A stretch of 64,000 bases of DNA, taken from positions 310,001 to 374,000 of the forward strand of contig JARKPO010000005.1 in assembly GCA_029975215.1 (NCBI GenBank), in the 5' to 3' direction. Every line of letters starts with the position of its first letter. Position 1 is the stretch's first letter. Below, piece after piece: positions 1-8,023 of the stretch. Below the pieces are notes generated by a model. It searched no databases. It saw nothing but the letters and a program-made list of their open reading frames with translations, and had not been told where the DNA came from. This DNA is from Levilinea sp. GTDB lineage: Bacteria; Chloroflexota; Anaerolineae; Anaerolineales; Anaerolineaceae. Both the position numbers and the translations under genes were made by a program.

Positions 1-181
1 CGTGCACGGGCTTATTATATCAGACCGCGGGATGGGCGGATTGGGCGGTTTTAAGGGCGCGGGCGGGGTTAGTTGTCAAATTGGAAGCTATATTCTATTA
101 CCACCTTATTACCGTGATCCGGTATACTAAAAATGCGCTTTGGCTGCGCACAACGCACCGTTTTGACAGAGGGACTGTTTC

Positions 182-688
182 ATGGCAAATAAAATACTTG
201 TAGCGTTCGCCACCCGCGCCGGTTCTACGGCGGAGGTGGCTCAGGAAATTGGCAAACAGCTCATTGACGCCGGCTATGCGGTGGACGTGCTGGCGGCCCC
301 CAAGGTGAAAGACCTGACCCCCTACAGCGCGGTGATTTTGGGCAGCGCGGTGCGCATTACGCGCGTGCTGCCGGAGGCGGTCAAATTCATGAAGCAACAC
401 AGCAAAGCGCTGAAGCACCTGCCGTCGGCGTATTTTTTGGTCAATTTGACCATGAAGGAAGACACCCCCGAACACCGCGCCACCGCCCAGGGGTTTGCCG
501 CCCCGCTGTGCGCGCTGAAAGAGCCGGTGAGCCTGGGGCTGTTTAGCGGCGTGTTCGATCCTGAGCGCCTGACGGGCCTGTGGCGCATTTTCATGGCCAA
601 GAGCGATCTGCCCCGCGGCGATTTTCGCGATTGGGCCGCCATTCACCGCTGGACGGACGAGCTGATTCCCAAGCTGCCCGCTCCTTAA
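182..688 (+). CDS. Flavodoxin-domain protein, HemG-like
   Basis: A 168-residue protein that opens like a flavodoxin: a beta strand runs into the FMN phosphate loop ATRAGSTAEVA (residues 10-20), followed by an alternating strand/helix pattern including LGSAVRITRVLPEA. Flavodoxins and the short protoporphyrinogen oxidases of the HemG type share this fold. The PSAYFLVNLT segment and the length lean toward the HemG-like branch rather than an electron-carrier flavodoxin. It should bind FMN and act in the cytoplasm or at the inner face of the membrane. The substrate cannot be read, and no haem-synthesis gene is close by. GAGGGA lies 8 bases before the ATG. It is followed by a long inverted repeat and the opposing tRNA-Leu gene, so it is probably transcribed alone. 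Confidence 0.8.
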   Translation: MANKILVAFATRAGSTAEVAQEIGKQLIDAGYAVDVLAAPKVKDLTPYSAVILGSAVRITRVLPEAVKFMKQHSKALKHLPSAYFLVNLTMKEDTPEHRATAQGFAAPLCALKEPVSLGLFSGVFDPERLTGLWRIFMAKSDLPRGDFRDWAAIHRWTDELIPKLPAP

Positions 689-710
689 GATGGCCCTACG
701 GGTGTAAACC

Positions 711-747
711 AAACGCGCTGTGAACCGGTGAGGCTCACAGCGCGTTT
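711..747. terminator. Probable bidirectional terminator hairpin
   Basis: A perfect 13-base stem (AAACGCGCTGTGA against TCACAGCGCGTTT) with an 11-base loop lies between the flavodoxin gene on the plus strand and tRNA-Leu on the minus strand, just downstream of both. The T-runs on each side are short, so termination strength is uncertain. Confidence 0.6.
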
Positions 748-780
748 CGCGCCTGGGGTCAGGCTATGTTATAATCGGTG

Positions 781-862
781 TGCCGAAGGTGGGAATCGAA
801 CCCACATACCCGAAGGTACACGATTTTGAGTCGTGCGCGTCTGCCAATTCCGCCACTCCGGC
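781..862 (-). tRNA. tRNA-Leu(CAA)
   Basis: Read on the minus strand, an 82-base cloverleaf folds with acceptor arms GCCGGAG and CTTCGGC (one G-U pair) and discriminator A. The anticodon loop CTCAAAA gives anticodon CAA. A long variable arm (GTACCTTCGGGTAT region) marks it as a type II tRNA, which together with the CAA anticodon fixes it as leucine. CCA is not encoded. It lies head-to-head against ychF. Confidence 0.96.
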
Positions 863-872
863 CCGCACGCAA

Positions 873-901
873 AGTATAACGAATAACCTCAGAAGGGTCA
901 A
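873..901 (-). promoter_or_regulatory. Sigma-70 promoter of tRNA-Leu
   Basis: On the minus strand TTGACC is separated by exactly 17 bases from TATACT, which ends 11 bases before the first base of tRNA-Leu. Spacing and position are those of a tRNA promoter. The -35 box lies within the 50-base leader of ychF, so the two transcription units share this DNA. Confidence 0.8.
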
Positions 902-911
902 GGTATTTACT

Positions 912-1982
912 ATGCGACTTGGAATTATTGGACTGCCTCAATCTGGCAAAACCACGGTGTTTAACGCGCTGACGCGCGGCAGCGTGCCTACTGGCGCGGT
1001 CAGCGGCAAAATGGAAGTGCACACGGGCGTGGTGGACGTGCCGGACGGGCGCGTGGACAAGCTGAGCGCCATGTTTAACCCCAAAAAGACCATCTACGCC
1101 AAGGTGACCTACGCGGATATCGCCGGGCTGGACGGCAGCGCGGGCAAAACCGGCATCTCCGGCACGCTGCTGAACCAATTGACGCAGATGGACGGCTTTA
1201 TTCACGTGATCCGCTGCTTTGAGGATGCGGCTGTGCCCCACCCCAACGGCAGCGTGGACCCGCTGCGGGATTTGAACATCATGGACAGCGAGTTTGTGCT
1301 GAACGATTTGATCGCCGTGGAGCGCAAACTGGAACGCCTGGGCGAGGAGAAGCGCAAGGGGGCCGGGCGCGATAAGGGCCTGGTGGAGCGCGAGATTGAG
1401 CTCTTCACGCGCCTGCACGCCGCCCTGGGCGAGGAAATCCCGCTGCGGGATGTGCCCATTAACGCCGAGGAAGACAAGCTGCTCTCCGGCTTTGGCTTTC
1501 TCAGCCGCAAGCCGGTGCTGATTGTCTTCAACCTAGCCGAGGGGCAGGCCGCGCCCGAATTCAGCTATGCCCACGCCCACAGCCAGTGGGTGGCTCTGCA
1601 GGGCAAGCTGGAGATGGATCTGGCTCAGCTGCCGGCGGATGAGGCCGCGCTGTTTTTGGCCGAATATCAAATTGAAGAACCCAGCCTGTACCGCGTCATC
1701 CGCCTGTCCTACGACCTGCTGGGTTTGCAGTCCTTCTTCACTGTGGGGCCGGACGAGGTGCGCGCCTGGACGGTGCGGCGAGGGGCCTTTGCGCCGGAGG
1801 CGGCGGGTGAAATTCACACCGACCTGCAGAAGGGCTTCATCCGCGCCGAGGTGATTCACTACGACGACCTGATGGCGCTGGGCGGCATGAACGAGGCCAA
1901 GGCCAAAGGCAAGCTGCGCCTGGAGGGTAAGGAATACCCGGTGAAGGACGGGGACATCCTCAACATCCGCTTCAGCCTGTAA
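912..1982 (+). CDS. ychF: Redox-regulated ATPase YchF (Obg-like)
   Basis: A 356-residue protein of the usual YchF length. The P-loop GLPQSGKTT is at residues 7-15, the G3 motif DIAGL follows near residue 70, and the position of the GTPase NKxD motif is occupied by FNLAE, the change that makes YchF proteins prefer ATP. The C-terminal part ends in a TGS domain (RAWTVRRGAFAPEAAGEIH, then KDGDILNIRF). YchF binds ribosomes and acts in translation and stress responses. The reading frame is open upstream into the tRNA gene, but the first conserved residues MRLGIIGLPQSG fix the start at the ATG used here. A strong terminator follows directly. Confidence 0.96.
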   Translation: MRLGIIGLPQSGKTTVFNALTRGSVPTGAVSGKMEVHTGVVDVPDGRVDKLSAMFNPKKTIYAKVTYADIAGLDGSAGKTGISGTLLNQLTQMDGFIHVIRCFEDAAVPHPNGSVDPLRDLNIMDSEFVLNDLIAVERKLERLGEEKRKGAGRDKGLVEREIELFTRLHAALGEEIPLRDVPINAEEDKLLSGFGFLSRKPVLIVFNLAEGQAAPEFSYAHAHSQWVALQGKLEMDLAQLPADEAALFLAEYQIEEPSLYRVIRLSYDLLGLQSFFTVGPDEVRAWTVRRGAFAPEAAGEIHTDLQKGFIRAEVIHYDDLMALGGMNEAKAKGKLRLEGKEYPVKDGDILNIRFSL

Positions 1983-2000
1983 AACAGCCATATCAACCAC

Positions 2001-2035
2001 AAAGCCCCCCAAACCTGGGGGGCTTTGATTTTTTT
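2001..2035 (+). terminator. Intrinsic terminator after ychF
   Basis: A perfect 10-base stem AAAGCCCCCC/GGGGGGCTTT with a 6-base loop is followed after two bases by a run of seven T. It starts about 20 bases after the ychF stop codon. Confidence 0.9.
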
Positions 2036-2048
2036 GAGGATGGGGGTC

Positions 2049-2867
2049 TCAGTCCTGCTTCCAGCGCTGTTCCAGCGCGGGCAGATCCACGCGGGAGGTC
2101 ATATCCAGGCTGAGGGGGGTGACGGACACCAGGCGGTCGAACATGAGGGTGTGCACGTCGCTGTCGGGGGATACCTGATCGCGGGTCACATCCAGGCCGC
2201 CGCTGATGACGGCCGGCTCTTCCCAGGGGCCAGTGCGCTGGATGCGGGGGATGAAATAGCGGTGGCGGGCCAGACGGGTGAGCCGCCAGGGGGTCTGGGG
2301 GGTGGCGTTGTGGGGCACGTCAATCTTGAGCACGTCCACATCCGGCGGCAGGCCTTCGCGCAGCACGCGGGCGGCAAACAGGGCCGTGAAGTGGGCGGCG
2401 GTGCTGAAATCCACATCGTCACGGTGCTCCAGATAGGTGGAGATGTCTTCCAGCTCCAGCGAGACGGCCAGGGCGGGGATGCCCATGGAGGCGGCTTCCA
2501 GCGCGGCCCCCACCGTGCCGGAGACGGTGACGCTGAGGCCGGGGTTTTCGCCGTAGTTGATGCCCGAAACCACCAGATCCGGCGGCTGGGGCATGATCTC
2601 CATGACCCCGTGCATGACCACCTGGGCGGGGGTGCCGCCCACGGCGTACACCGGCCATTCCTGCCCGCCGATTTGCAGGCGCTGTGAGAGGATGCGGCCG
2701 TCGGAGGTGGGCGGAACCGAGCGCCCGCTGCCCGATACCTGATCGCGCGGGGCGGTGACGTACACATAGCCCAGGGCCGAAAGCGCCTGGGCGGCGGCCC
2801 ACAAACCGGGGGATTGGATGCCGTCGTCGTTGGTCAACAGGATTTGCGGGCGGGGGGCAGCAGACAT
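2049..2867 (-). CDS. surE: 5'/3'-nucleotidase SurE
   Basis: A 272-residue SurE-family phosphatase. The N-terminal ILLTNDDG places the metal-binding aspartate pair at residues 14-15. SGSGRS and the SGINYGENPG loop are the family's other metal and phosphate-binding elements. SurE removes phosphate from nucleoside monophosphates and is linked to survival under stress. The downstream minus-strand gene is an isochorismatase-like hydrolase whose stop lies about 78 bases ahead of this start, so the two could share a transcript, but the gap does not prove it. The end of the gene faces the ychF terminator. Confidence 0.95.
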   Translation of the reverse strand: MSAAPRPQILLTNDDGIQSPGLWAAAQALSALGYVYVTAPRDQVSGSGRSVPPTSDGRILSQRLQIGGQEWPVYAVGGTPAQVVMHGVMEIMPQPPDLVVSGINYGENPGLSVTVSGTVGAALEAASMGIPALAVSLELEDISTYLEHRDDVDFSTAAHFTALFAARVLREGLPPDVDVLKIDVPHNATPQTPWRLTRLARHRYFIPRIQRTGPWEEPAVISGGLDVTRDQVSPDSDVHTLMFDRLVSVTPLSLDMTSRVDLPALEQRWKQD

Positions 2868-2945
2868 GATGGGGTTTCTTCTCCAGACGAGTCAAGATGG
2901 CGGACGGGAGTCCGTGAGGTGGATTATACCCGATGCGGCCGGGCT

Positions 2946-3443
2946 TTAACCCAGCACTTTTTTCAGCGCGCCGAAGGAGATGACATCGTTGATGCGCTCC
3001 ACCACGGGGATGTGGCTGAGCTCCACGCTGGCCAGGGCGCCGCGCAGCAGGATGGGGGTCAGGTCGCGGTCGGCGGCCCCACGGCAGGTGGACAGGACGC
3101 AGTACTCGGCGCAGAAGCCGGTGAGGATGACCGTGTCTACACCCTGGCGGCGCAGCTCGTCTTCGAGGGCGGTGCGGTTGAAGGCGTTGCCGTAGGTCTT
3201 GTGAATGTGCAGATCGCCGGGCAGGATGTGCAGCGTGTCGGGCAGGTCAAAACCGGGCTGGCCGGGGACGAGGTTATCTTCGGGGTCCACGTGCTGAATG
3301 CAGACCACGGGCAGGCCTTTTTCACGGAAGAGGGCGATGGCGGCGTTGGTGTATTCCACGGCGTCCGCCAGGGATTGGGCGGTGATGGGGTTGATGTCGT
3401 AAAAGGCTTTTTGAATGTCAATCACGAGCAAGGCGGGTTTCAT
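2946..3443 (-). CDS. Isochorismatase-family cysteine hydrolase
   Basis: A 165-residue single-domain hydrolase. The catalytic triad of the family is visible: Asp9 in LLVIDIQ, Lys82 in HKTYGNAF, and Cys115 in GFCAEYCVLST. Relatives include nicotinamidase, peroxyureidoacrylate hydrolase and N-carbamoylsarcosine amidase, and the residues seen do not separate these. The HVDPEDNL segment could hold metal-binding residues, as in nicotinamidases. AGGAG sits 8 bases before the ATG. It lies between surE and the end of the restriction operon, on the same strand as both. Confidence 0.9.
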   Translation of the reverse strand: MKPALLVIDIQKAFYDINPITAQSLADAVEYTNAAIALFREKGLPVVCIQHVDPEDNLVPGQPGFDLPDTLHILPGDLHIHKTYGNAFNRTALEDELRRQGVDTVILTGFCAEYCVLSTCRGAADRDLTPILLRGALASVELSHIPVVERINDVISFGALKKVLG

Positions 3444-3605
3444 GGGGCAGGCTCCTGGGGGGGGCGAAGGGGTTGTGTTGATAGTTGTACCACATCTAGC
3501 TTTCGCCGGATGAAAGCCGCGACGGTCTTCGAATTTTCTCTGGTGGTGTGGAAATGAATCGTGAATGTCTTGCGATACGTTCTGCTATTGCATAGTGGAC
3601 ATTCC

Positions 3606-6600
3606 TCAGGATCTCTCCTGGTTGTAGACATTTTCCACCGCATCTGGATACTGTACGTACACATGCTTGAACAATTCTTCTGCCAGGGTATTTACATCTT
3701 CAGGCGAGTACACATCTACAGGCAAGCCGGTTTGCTCATCGTACAGGAAATTGAAAATCAAGCTGCGGATCTGCGCCTTGGTCGTATCTTTGGCACGCCA
3801 GTTATCCACCTTGCCAATCTCTGCCTTGATTTTTTCAATCAGCTCTTTGGCAATTTTCTTAACGCGATTTCGGGTTCGGGGATTAAGGTCGTTTTTCTTT
3901 TCGCACAGCAGGTCAAAGATGGCCAGGCTTTCTTCATCCAATCCTTCCCGCACGGTGCGTTGTTCTTCATCGGACAGGGATTCAACGAGATTTAGCAACG
4001 CCTCAAATGTCTTTTCGATGGTCGTACGGTCGGTTTCCTGGTTGTATTCATCGACTATCTTTTGGAAACGCTCAGAGAAATCCACCCGGCGCGGGTTACG
4101 GCGAAGCATAATCTCCAATCGTTTTTCCACCCGCTCTTTGAGGGTTTGAACCGCCAGGTTTTGGCGCGGGGAGTGCTCGAATTCCTGGCGCAGCTTTTGG
4201 ATATCAATCTGGCTGATGTCAAACAACTTGCCCGAATCGCCTCCAGGCTGCCCGGTGGAGTAAACGCCAATCGATTGTCCAATCACTTTGTACGCATCGT
4301 TCAAAATGTCCGAAATGTCTTCCGGTTGGCGGTGATCCTCGACCTGTTCGAATAATGCTTCCAGGGCATCCTGCCGCTGTTTATAGACTGGCCAATACAG
4401 GCGGTTCTCGCTGAGCAGGGTTTGAGAGAGTTCAAGAACTTCATGAACAGATGCACGGAAACGTGCACGTGTTTCGTCGTTCAGACAGACAGCCTCTACT
4501 CCCTTTTGGATCAATTCCAGTTTGTCAAACCCCTCAGCCTCGATCAAATCACTCAGCTCAAAACCCAGTTCGGACAAGTAGGCTGAACAATTTTGCAGCG
4601 CTTCGTCGTATCGTTTGAATAATTGATCCACCGGCGGCAGTGGGTCGGGAGCAGTTTCTCCGCCGGCTCCCGCGGCGTACACCGCCAGGGCCTGACGCAG
4701 GCTCTTGACCAGGCCGTTGTAATCCACAATCAGACCATTGGGTTTGCCCTCTTTCACCCGGTTGGCACGCGCAATGGTCTGCATGAGGGTGTGCATCTTC
4801 ATCGGCTTATCGATGTAGAGTGTAGAAAGCGCTTCTACGTCAAACCCGGTCAACCACATGGCGCACACCACCGCCACTCTGAACGGATGGTCTTCTTTCT
4901 TGAATTCTTCTTCCAGGTCGCGGTTGGGATCCTTCATGATCTTGCGGTGGGGAGTGATATCCAGCCCAAACTTCTGGAAGGTTTTGACCTCGTTTTGCTC
5001 TTCGCTGACGATGACCAGCCGCTCGGTGCTTTGCAGCCATTCCAGATAGGTTTCCAGTTCGGCTTGCTGCTGGTCGTCGGTGGCCTGTTGGATTTGTTTC
5101 TTGCAGGTGGCAATTTCCTGCTGCCAGTATTTTTCAATCAGCGCGTGCATGCGGACGGTGGTCAATTTGTCCACACACACGATCATGGCTTTACCAGTTT
5201 GCCAGCGTTTGGTGTAGTGAGCCACAAAATCCTGGGCGATGCGCTCCAGGCGCTCCGGCGCGGTGATGACAGCGTATTCCTGCGAGAGTGCCCGGCGTAC
5301 GCGTTCTTCTTTCTCTTCCTCCAATTCGTAACTGTCCAGCACCTCGGCGATCTTTTCATTCAGGCTTTCGGTGGTGATGCCCAATTTCTCGCCGCGATTG
5401 TCGTAATACAGCGGTACCGTGGAGCCATCTTCCACGGCGCGGTAGAAATCGTACACCGAAACGTAATCGCCGAAGATCTGACGGGTGAGCTGGTCTTCCG
5501 GGCCGCCCAGCAGCGGGGTGCCGGTAAAACCCATATAGGCGGCTTTTGGCAGTGCAAAACGCATGCGGCGGGCAAACAGGCCGTACTGCGTGCGGTGGGC
5601 CTCATCGGAGAAAACGATCAGGTTGCTGCGCTGCGAGTAGGGTTCCTGATTGTCCAGGTTGAATTTATGGATCAGGGAGAACACGTAACGGTGGTTCTGC
5701 CCGAGCAGCGTCTGAAGATGCGGTCCGCTGGTGGCGCGGCATTCTTCACCTTCGTCAACCTCGCCGATGCCCACAAAGGTCTTGTAAAGCTGTTTGTCCA
5801 GCTCCAGCCGGTCGGTGAGCATGAGGAAGGTGTAATCGCCGGGCAGCTTGCGGTGAACTTTGCGCGCCAGGAACGCCATGGAGTACGACTTGCCCGCGCC
5901 CTGGGTATGCCAGAAAACACCCAGCTTGCCGGCGCGCACTTCACGCTCCTGGACGGCGGCAAAGGATTGGTTGACCCCCAGGTACTGGTGGTTGCGGGCG
6001 ATAATCTTGCGCGGCTCGGCTTTGCTGCGGTCGAAGAGAATGAAATTCTCAAATAAATCCATGAAGCTGGCCTTGCGGCACACCCCCAGCAGCAAGGTTT
6101 GAAAATCCACCTTGCCCGGTTCATTTTCTGCCAGGCGCTTCCATTCACCAAAATGTTCGTATTTGCTGGTCAGCGAGCCAATGCGCCCGCGCAGACCGTT
6201 GGCCAGGACAATGAAGGCGTTGTGATAGAAGAGGTGCGGGATGGTGTCGCGGTAATCCGAAAGGTTTTCGTCATAGGCCACACGCAGGTCTTTGTGGTGC
6301 TTCTTGAGTTCAATGAACAACAGCGGCAGCCCGTTGACAAAGCCGATGATATCTGGGCGGCGGCGGTAAATGGGCCCGCGCACCCACAGTTCGCGCACCG
6401 CCAGAAAATCATTGTTCTCCGGATGCTCAAAATCAAACACGCGCAGACGTTCGCTGCGTTCCTTACCCTGCGGCGTGCGGTAGGTGACCGGCACGCCCTC
6501 GCGCTGCAGGATGTACATCTCGGCGTTGATCTGCAGCAGGGTCTTGGCGGCATCATAGCTGGTGAGCGCATCCACAGCCTGATGGTAGGCTTCCTCCGGG

Positions 6601-6800
6601 CGGCCGGGGTTCAGGCGGCGCAGCGCGGCCAGCAGCGAACGGGTGAGGACGACTTCCGTATCCTCTTTTCGCCCCAGCAGGCTGCCCGGGCCAAAGGTTT
6701 CATCGTTGTAGGCATACACCGACTGCCAGCCGAGCGGATCGGCCAGGAAGGCGGCGGTGGTTTGCTGAACCAGTTTATCTTCGGAGTAGTCGTGACTCAT
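3606..6800 (-). CDS. hsdR: Type I restriction enzyme, HsdR (restriction/translocase) subunit
   Basis: A 1,064-residue HsdR. The N-terminal PD-(D/E)xK nuclease core is visible as PDIIGFVNGLPLLFIELKK around residues 150-168. A superfamily 2 translocase follows, with Walker A TQGAGKS near residue 300 and the DEAH box VFSDEAHRTQYG near 400. Later helicase motifs include GFTGTPL and the arginine-bearing QTIARANRVKEGK. The C-terminal helical part binds the methylase core. HsdR pulls DNA with ATP and cuts far from the recognition site. It is the last gene of the operon, 14 bases after hsdS. No frameshift is seen, so the nuclease looks intact. Confidence 0.96.
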   Translation of the reverse strand: MSHDYSEDKLVQQTTAAFLADPLGWQSVYAYNDETFGPGSLLGRKEDTEVVLTRSLLAALRRLNPGRPEEAYHQAVDALTSYDAAKTLLQINAEMYILQREGVPVTYRTPQGKERSERLRVFDFEHPENNDFLAVRELWVRGPIYRRRPDIIGFVNGLPLLFIELKKHHKDLRVAYDENLSDYRDTIPHLFYHNAFIVLANGLRGRIGSLTSKYEHFGEWKRLAENEPGKVDFQTLLLGVCRKASFMDLFENFILFDRSKAEPRKIIARNHQYLGVNQSFAAVQEREVRAGKLGVFWHTQGAGKSYSMAFLARKVHRKLPGDYTFLMLTDRLELDKQLYKTFVGIGEVDEGEECRATSGPHLQTLLGQNHRYVFSLIHKFNLDNQEPYSQRSNLIVFSDEAHRTQYGLFARRMRFALPKAAYMGFTGTPLLGGPEDQLTRQIFGDYVSVYDFYRAVEDGSTVPLYYDNRGEKLGITTESLNEKIAEVLDSYELEEEKEERVRRALSQEYAVITAPERLERIAQDFVAHYTKRWQTGKAMIVCVDKLTTVRMHALIEKYWQQEIATCKKQIQQATDDQQQAELETYLEWLQSTERLVIVSEEQNEVKTFQKFGLDITPHRKIMKDPNRDLEEEFKKEDHPFRVAVVCAMWLTGFDVEALSTLYIDKPMKMHTLMQTIARANRVKEGKPNGLIVDYNGLVKSLRQALAVYAAGAGGETAPDPLPPVDQLFKRYDEALQNCSAYLSELGFELSDLIEAEGFDKLELIQKGVEAVCLNDETRARFRASVHEVLELSQTLLSENRLYWPVYKQRQDALEALFEQVEDHRQPEDISDILNDAYKVIGQSIGVYSTGQPGGDSGKLFDISQIDIQKLRQEFEHSPRQNLAVQTLKERVEKRLEIMLRRNPRRVDFSERFQKIVDEYNQETDRTTIEKTFEALLNLVESLSDEEQRTVREGLDEESLAIFDLLCEKKNDLNPRTRNRVKKIAKELIEKIKAEIGKVDNWRAKDTTKAQIRSLIFNFLYDEQTGLPVDVYSPEDVNTLAEELFKHVYVQYPDAVENVYNQERS

Positions 6801-6814
6801 GGTAAAACGCCCCC

Positions 6815-8023
6815 TCAGGAAACATCGATCTCCCCGCTCATCAGGCGCGGCAGGAGCAGATCGCGGGCTTCGGATAATCGTTTATTCTGACGCTGTAAAT
6901 TTAAAACACATTCCGCCATAGGCTTTACTGTATCTTCGTATTTCAGCAAAGTACCCTGATCTGGCAGAATAATGGGCAGCTGGCGGAAAACGCCTTTCGT
7001 AATTTCTTTGAAGGTAGCTCCAGTTGCGTGACTGATAAACTCCTCCACATGATCTTTCAACCAATGAAACAAGAAATATAAAGGAACGCGTTCATTAGGG
7101 AGACAGGCAATGAAGCCTTGGTTTGTGCAAGCTTCTGTAGTATTAATCGCAATTGCTCCAATGGTTGCCCGGCTGGTCATCATAATTGAATATGGCGGAA
7201 ACATTTTGGCAGAGCTATTTGCCAAGCCATCGGCAGTGATTTTGCTAATTGACTCTTCGGCAAACATGGCCTGTGCTTTGGTCAAATCGGTTGGTGTGAA
7301 CCAGTTGATCTCACCATCCTGCCAGTATCCTTGCACCTCTTTTGAAGGTGTTCCGCCACCCAGAATTACAAAAGCCTTATCAATGATCGTTCTCTCCCAT
7401 CCCTCCGGCAGGCCGTCCACCACGCGGACGTGCTCATGCCCGGGGAAGCGCAGGCGCACAAACCACTCGCGGTACAGTAGCCGCATCGATTCTTCCAGCA
7501 GGGCAATGCGCCGGTTGTTGTTCTCGATCAGGTCGTCGTAGGCGGAGAGGATCGAGGCGATACGGTGCTGAGTAGGAAGATCGGGCATATTAAAAATTAT
7601 GTTTTCGACCACACCTTTATCTGCCCTCTGGCGGCCTGATGCGCCTACCATACTTTTAATAGCAGGCTGGCGGATAATATCTGAAATCGCTAAATAATAA
7701 ACAAAATCGGGATCGGTAAGATCTTTTACTGCTCTAAAAACAAAAAATTCTGTCGAACCAAACCCTACACCCTCAAGTAAACCCTTCACTTTTGATGCTT
7801 TTCCATTTTCTAAGCATGGAGTGATTCGAGCTAATACTGTATCATCATTGGCAAATCTTGAACCACCACTCTTATCAAATATGCGAGTTTGGGTTGGTGG
7901 ATTGTATTTTCTTCCACCGACTATATCTTCCATAGGCAAAAACGGATACTCGACGCCAGTTTCCAAATGTACCTTTGGATTGACCTCAACCACATCACCA
8001 AAACGACATCTTGACCAACTCAT
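6815..8023 (-). CDS. hsdS: Type I restriction enzyme, HsdS specificity subunit
   Basis: A 402-residue HsdS made of two target-recognition domains, each followed by a conserved helical spacer. The first half runs to LPTQHRIASILSAYDDLIENN, the classic spacer, and the second starts at LPEGWERTIIDKA with GGGTPSKEVQGYWQDG and ends LLPRLMSGEIDVS. It decides which bipartite DNA sequence the complex recognises. The start codon overlaps the hsdM stop by 4 bases (ATGA), so the two are translationally coupled. The recognition-domain stretches (about 6,890-7,380 and 7,600-8,000) look richer in A+T than the spacers and neighbouring genes, as is usual for exchanged specificity modules. Confidence 0.95.
   Translation of the reverse strand: MSWSRCRFGDVVEVNPKVHLETGVEYPFLPMEDIVGGRKYNPPTQTRIFDKSGGSRFANDDTVLARITPCLENGKASKVKGLLEGVGFGSTEFFVFRAVKDLTDPDFVYYLAISDIIRQPAIKSMVGASGRQRADKGVVENIIFNMPDLPTQHRIASILSAYDDLIENNNRRIALLEESMRLLYREWFVRLRFPGHEHVRVVDGLPEGWERTIIDKAFVILGGGTPSKEVQGYWQDGEINWFTPTDLTKAQAMFAEESISKITADGLANSSAKMFPPYSIMMTSRATIGAIAINTTEACTNQGFIACLPNERVPLYFLFHWLKDHVEEFISHATGATFKEITKGVFRQLPIILPDQGTLLKYEDTVKPMAECVLNLQRQNKRLSEARDLLLPRLMSGEIDVS

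Noticed and set aside
780..911. N-terminal extension of the YchF frame
   Set aside because: It passes through the tRNA-Leu gene, and the conserved YchF start is at residue 45 of the extended frame.
4623..6056. 477-codon open frame on the plus strand opposite hsdR
   Set aside because: Exact antisense shadow of a well-supported gene in GC-rich DNA; no ribosome site and low-complexity His/Gln/Val-rich product.
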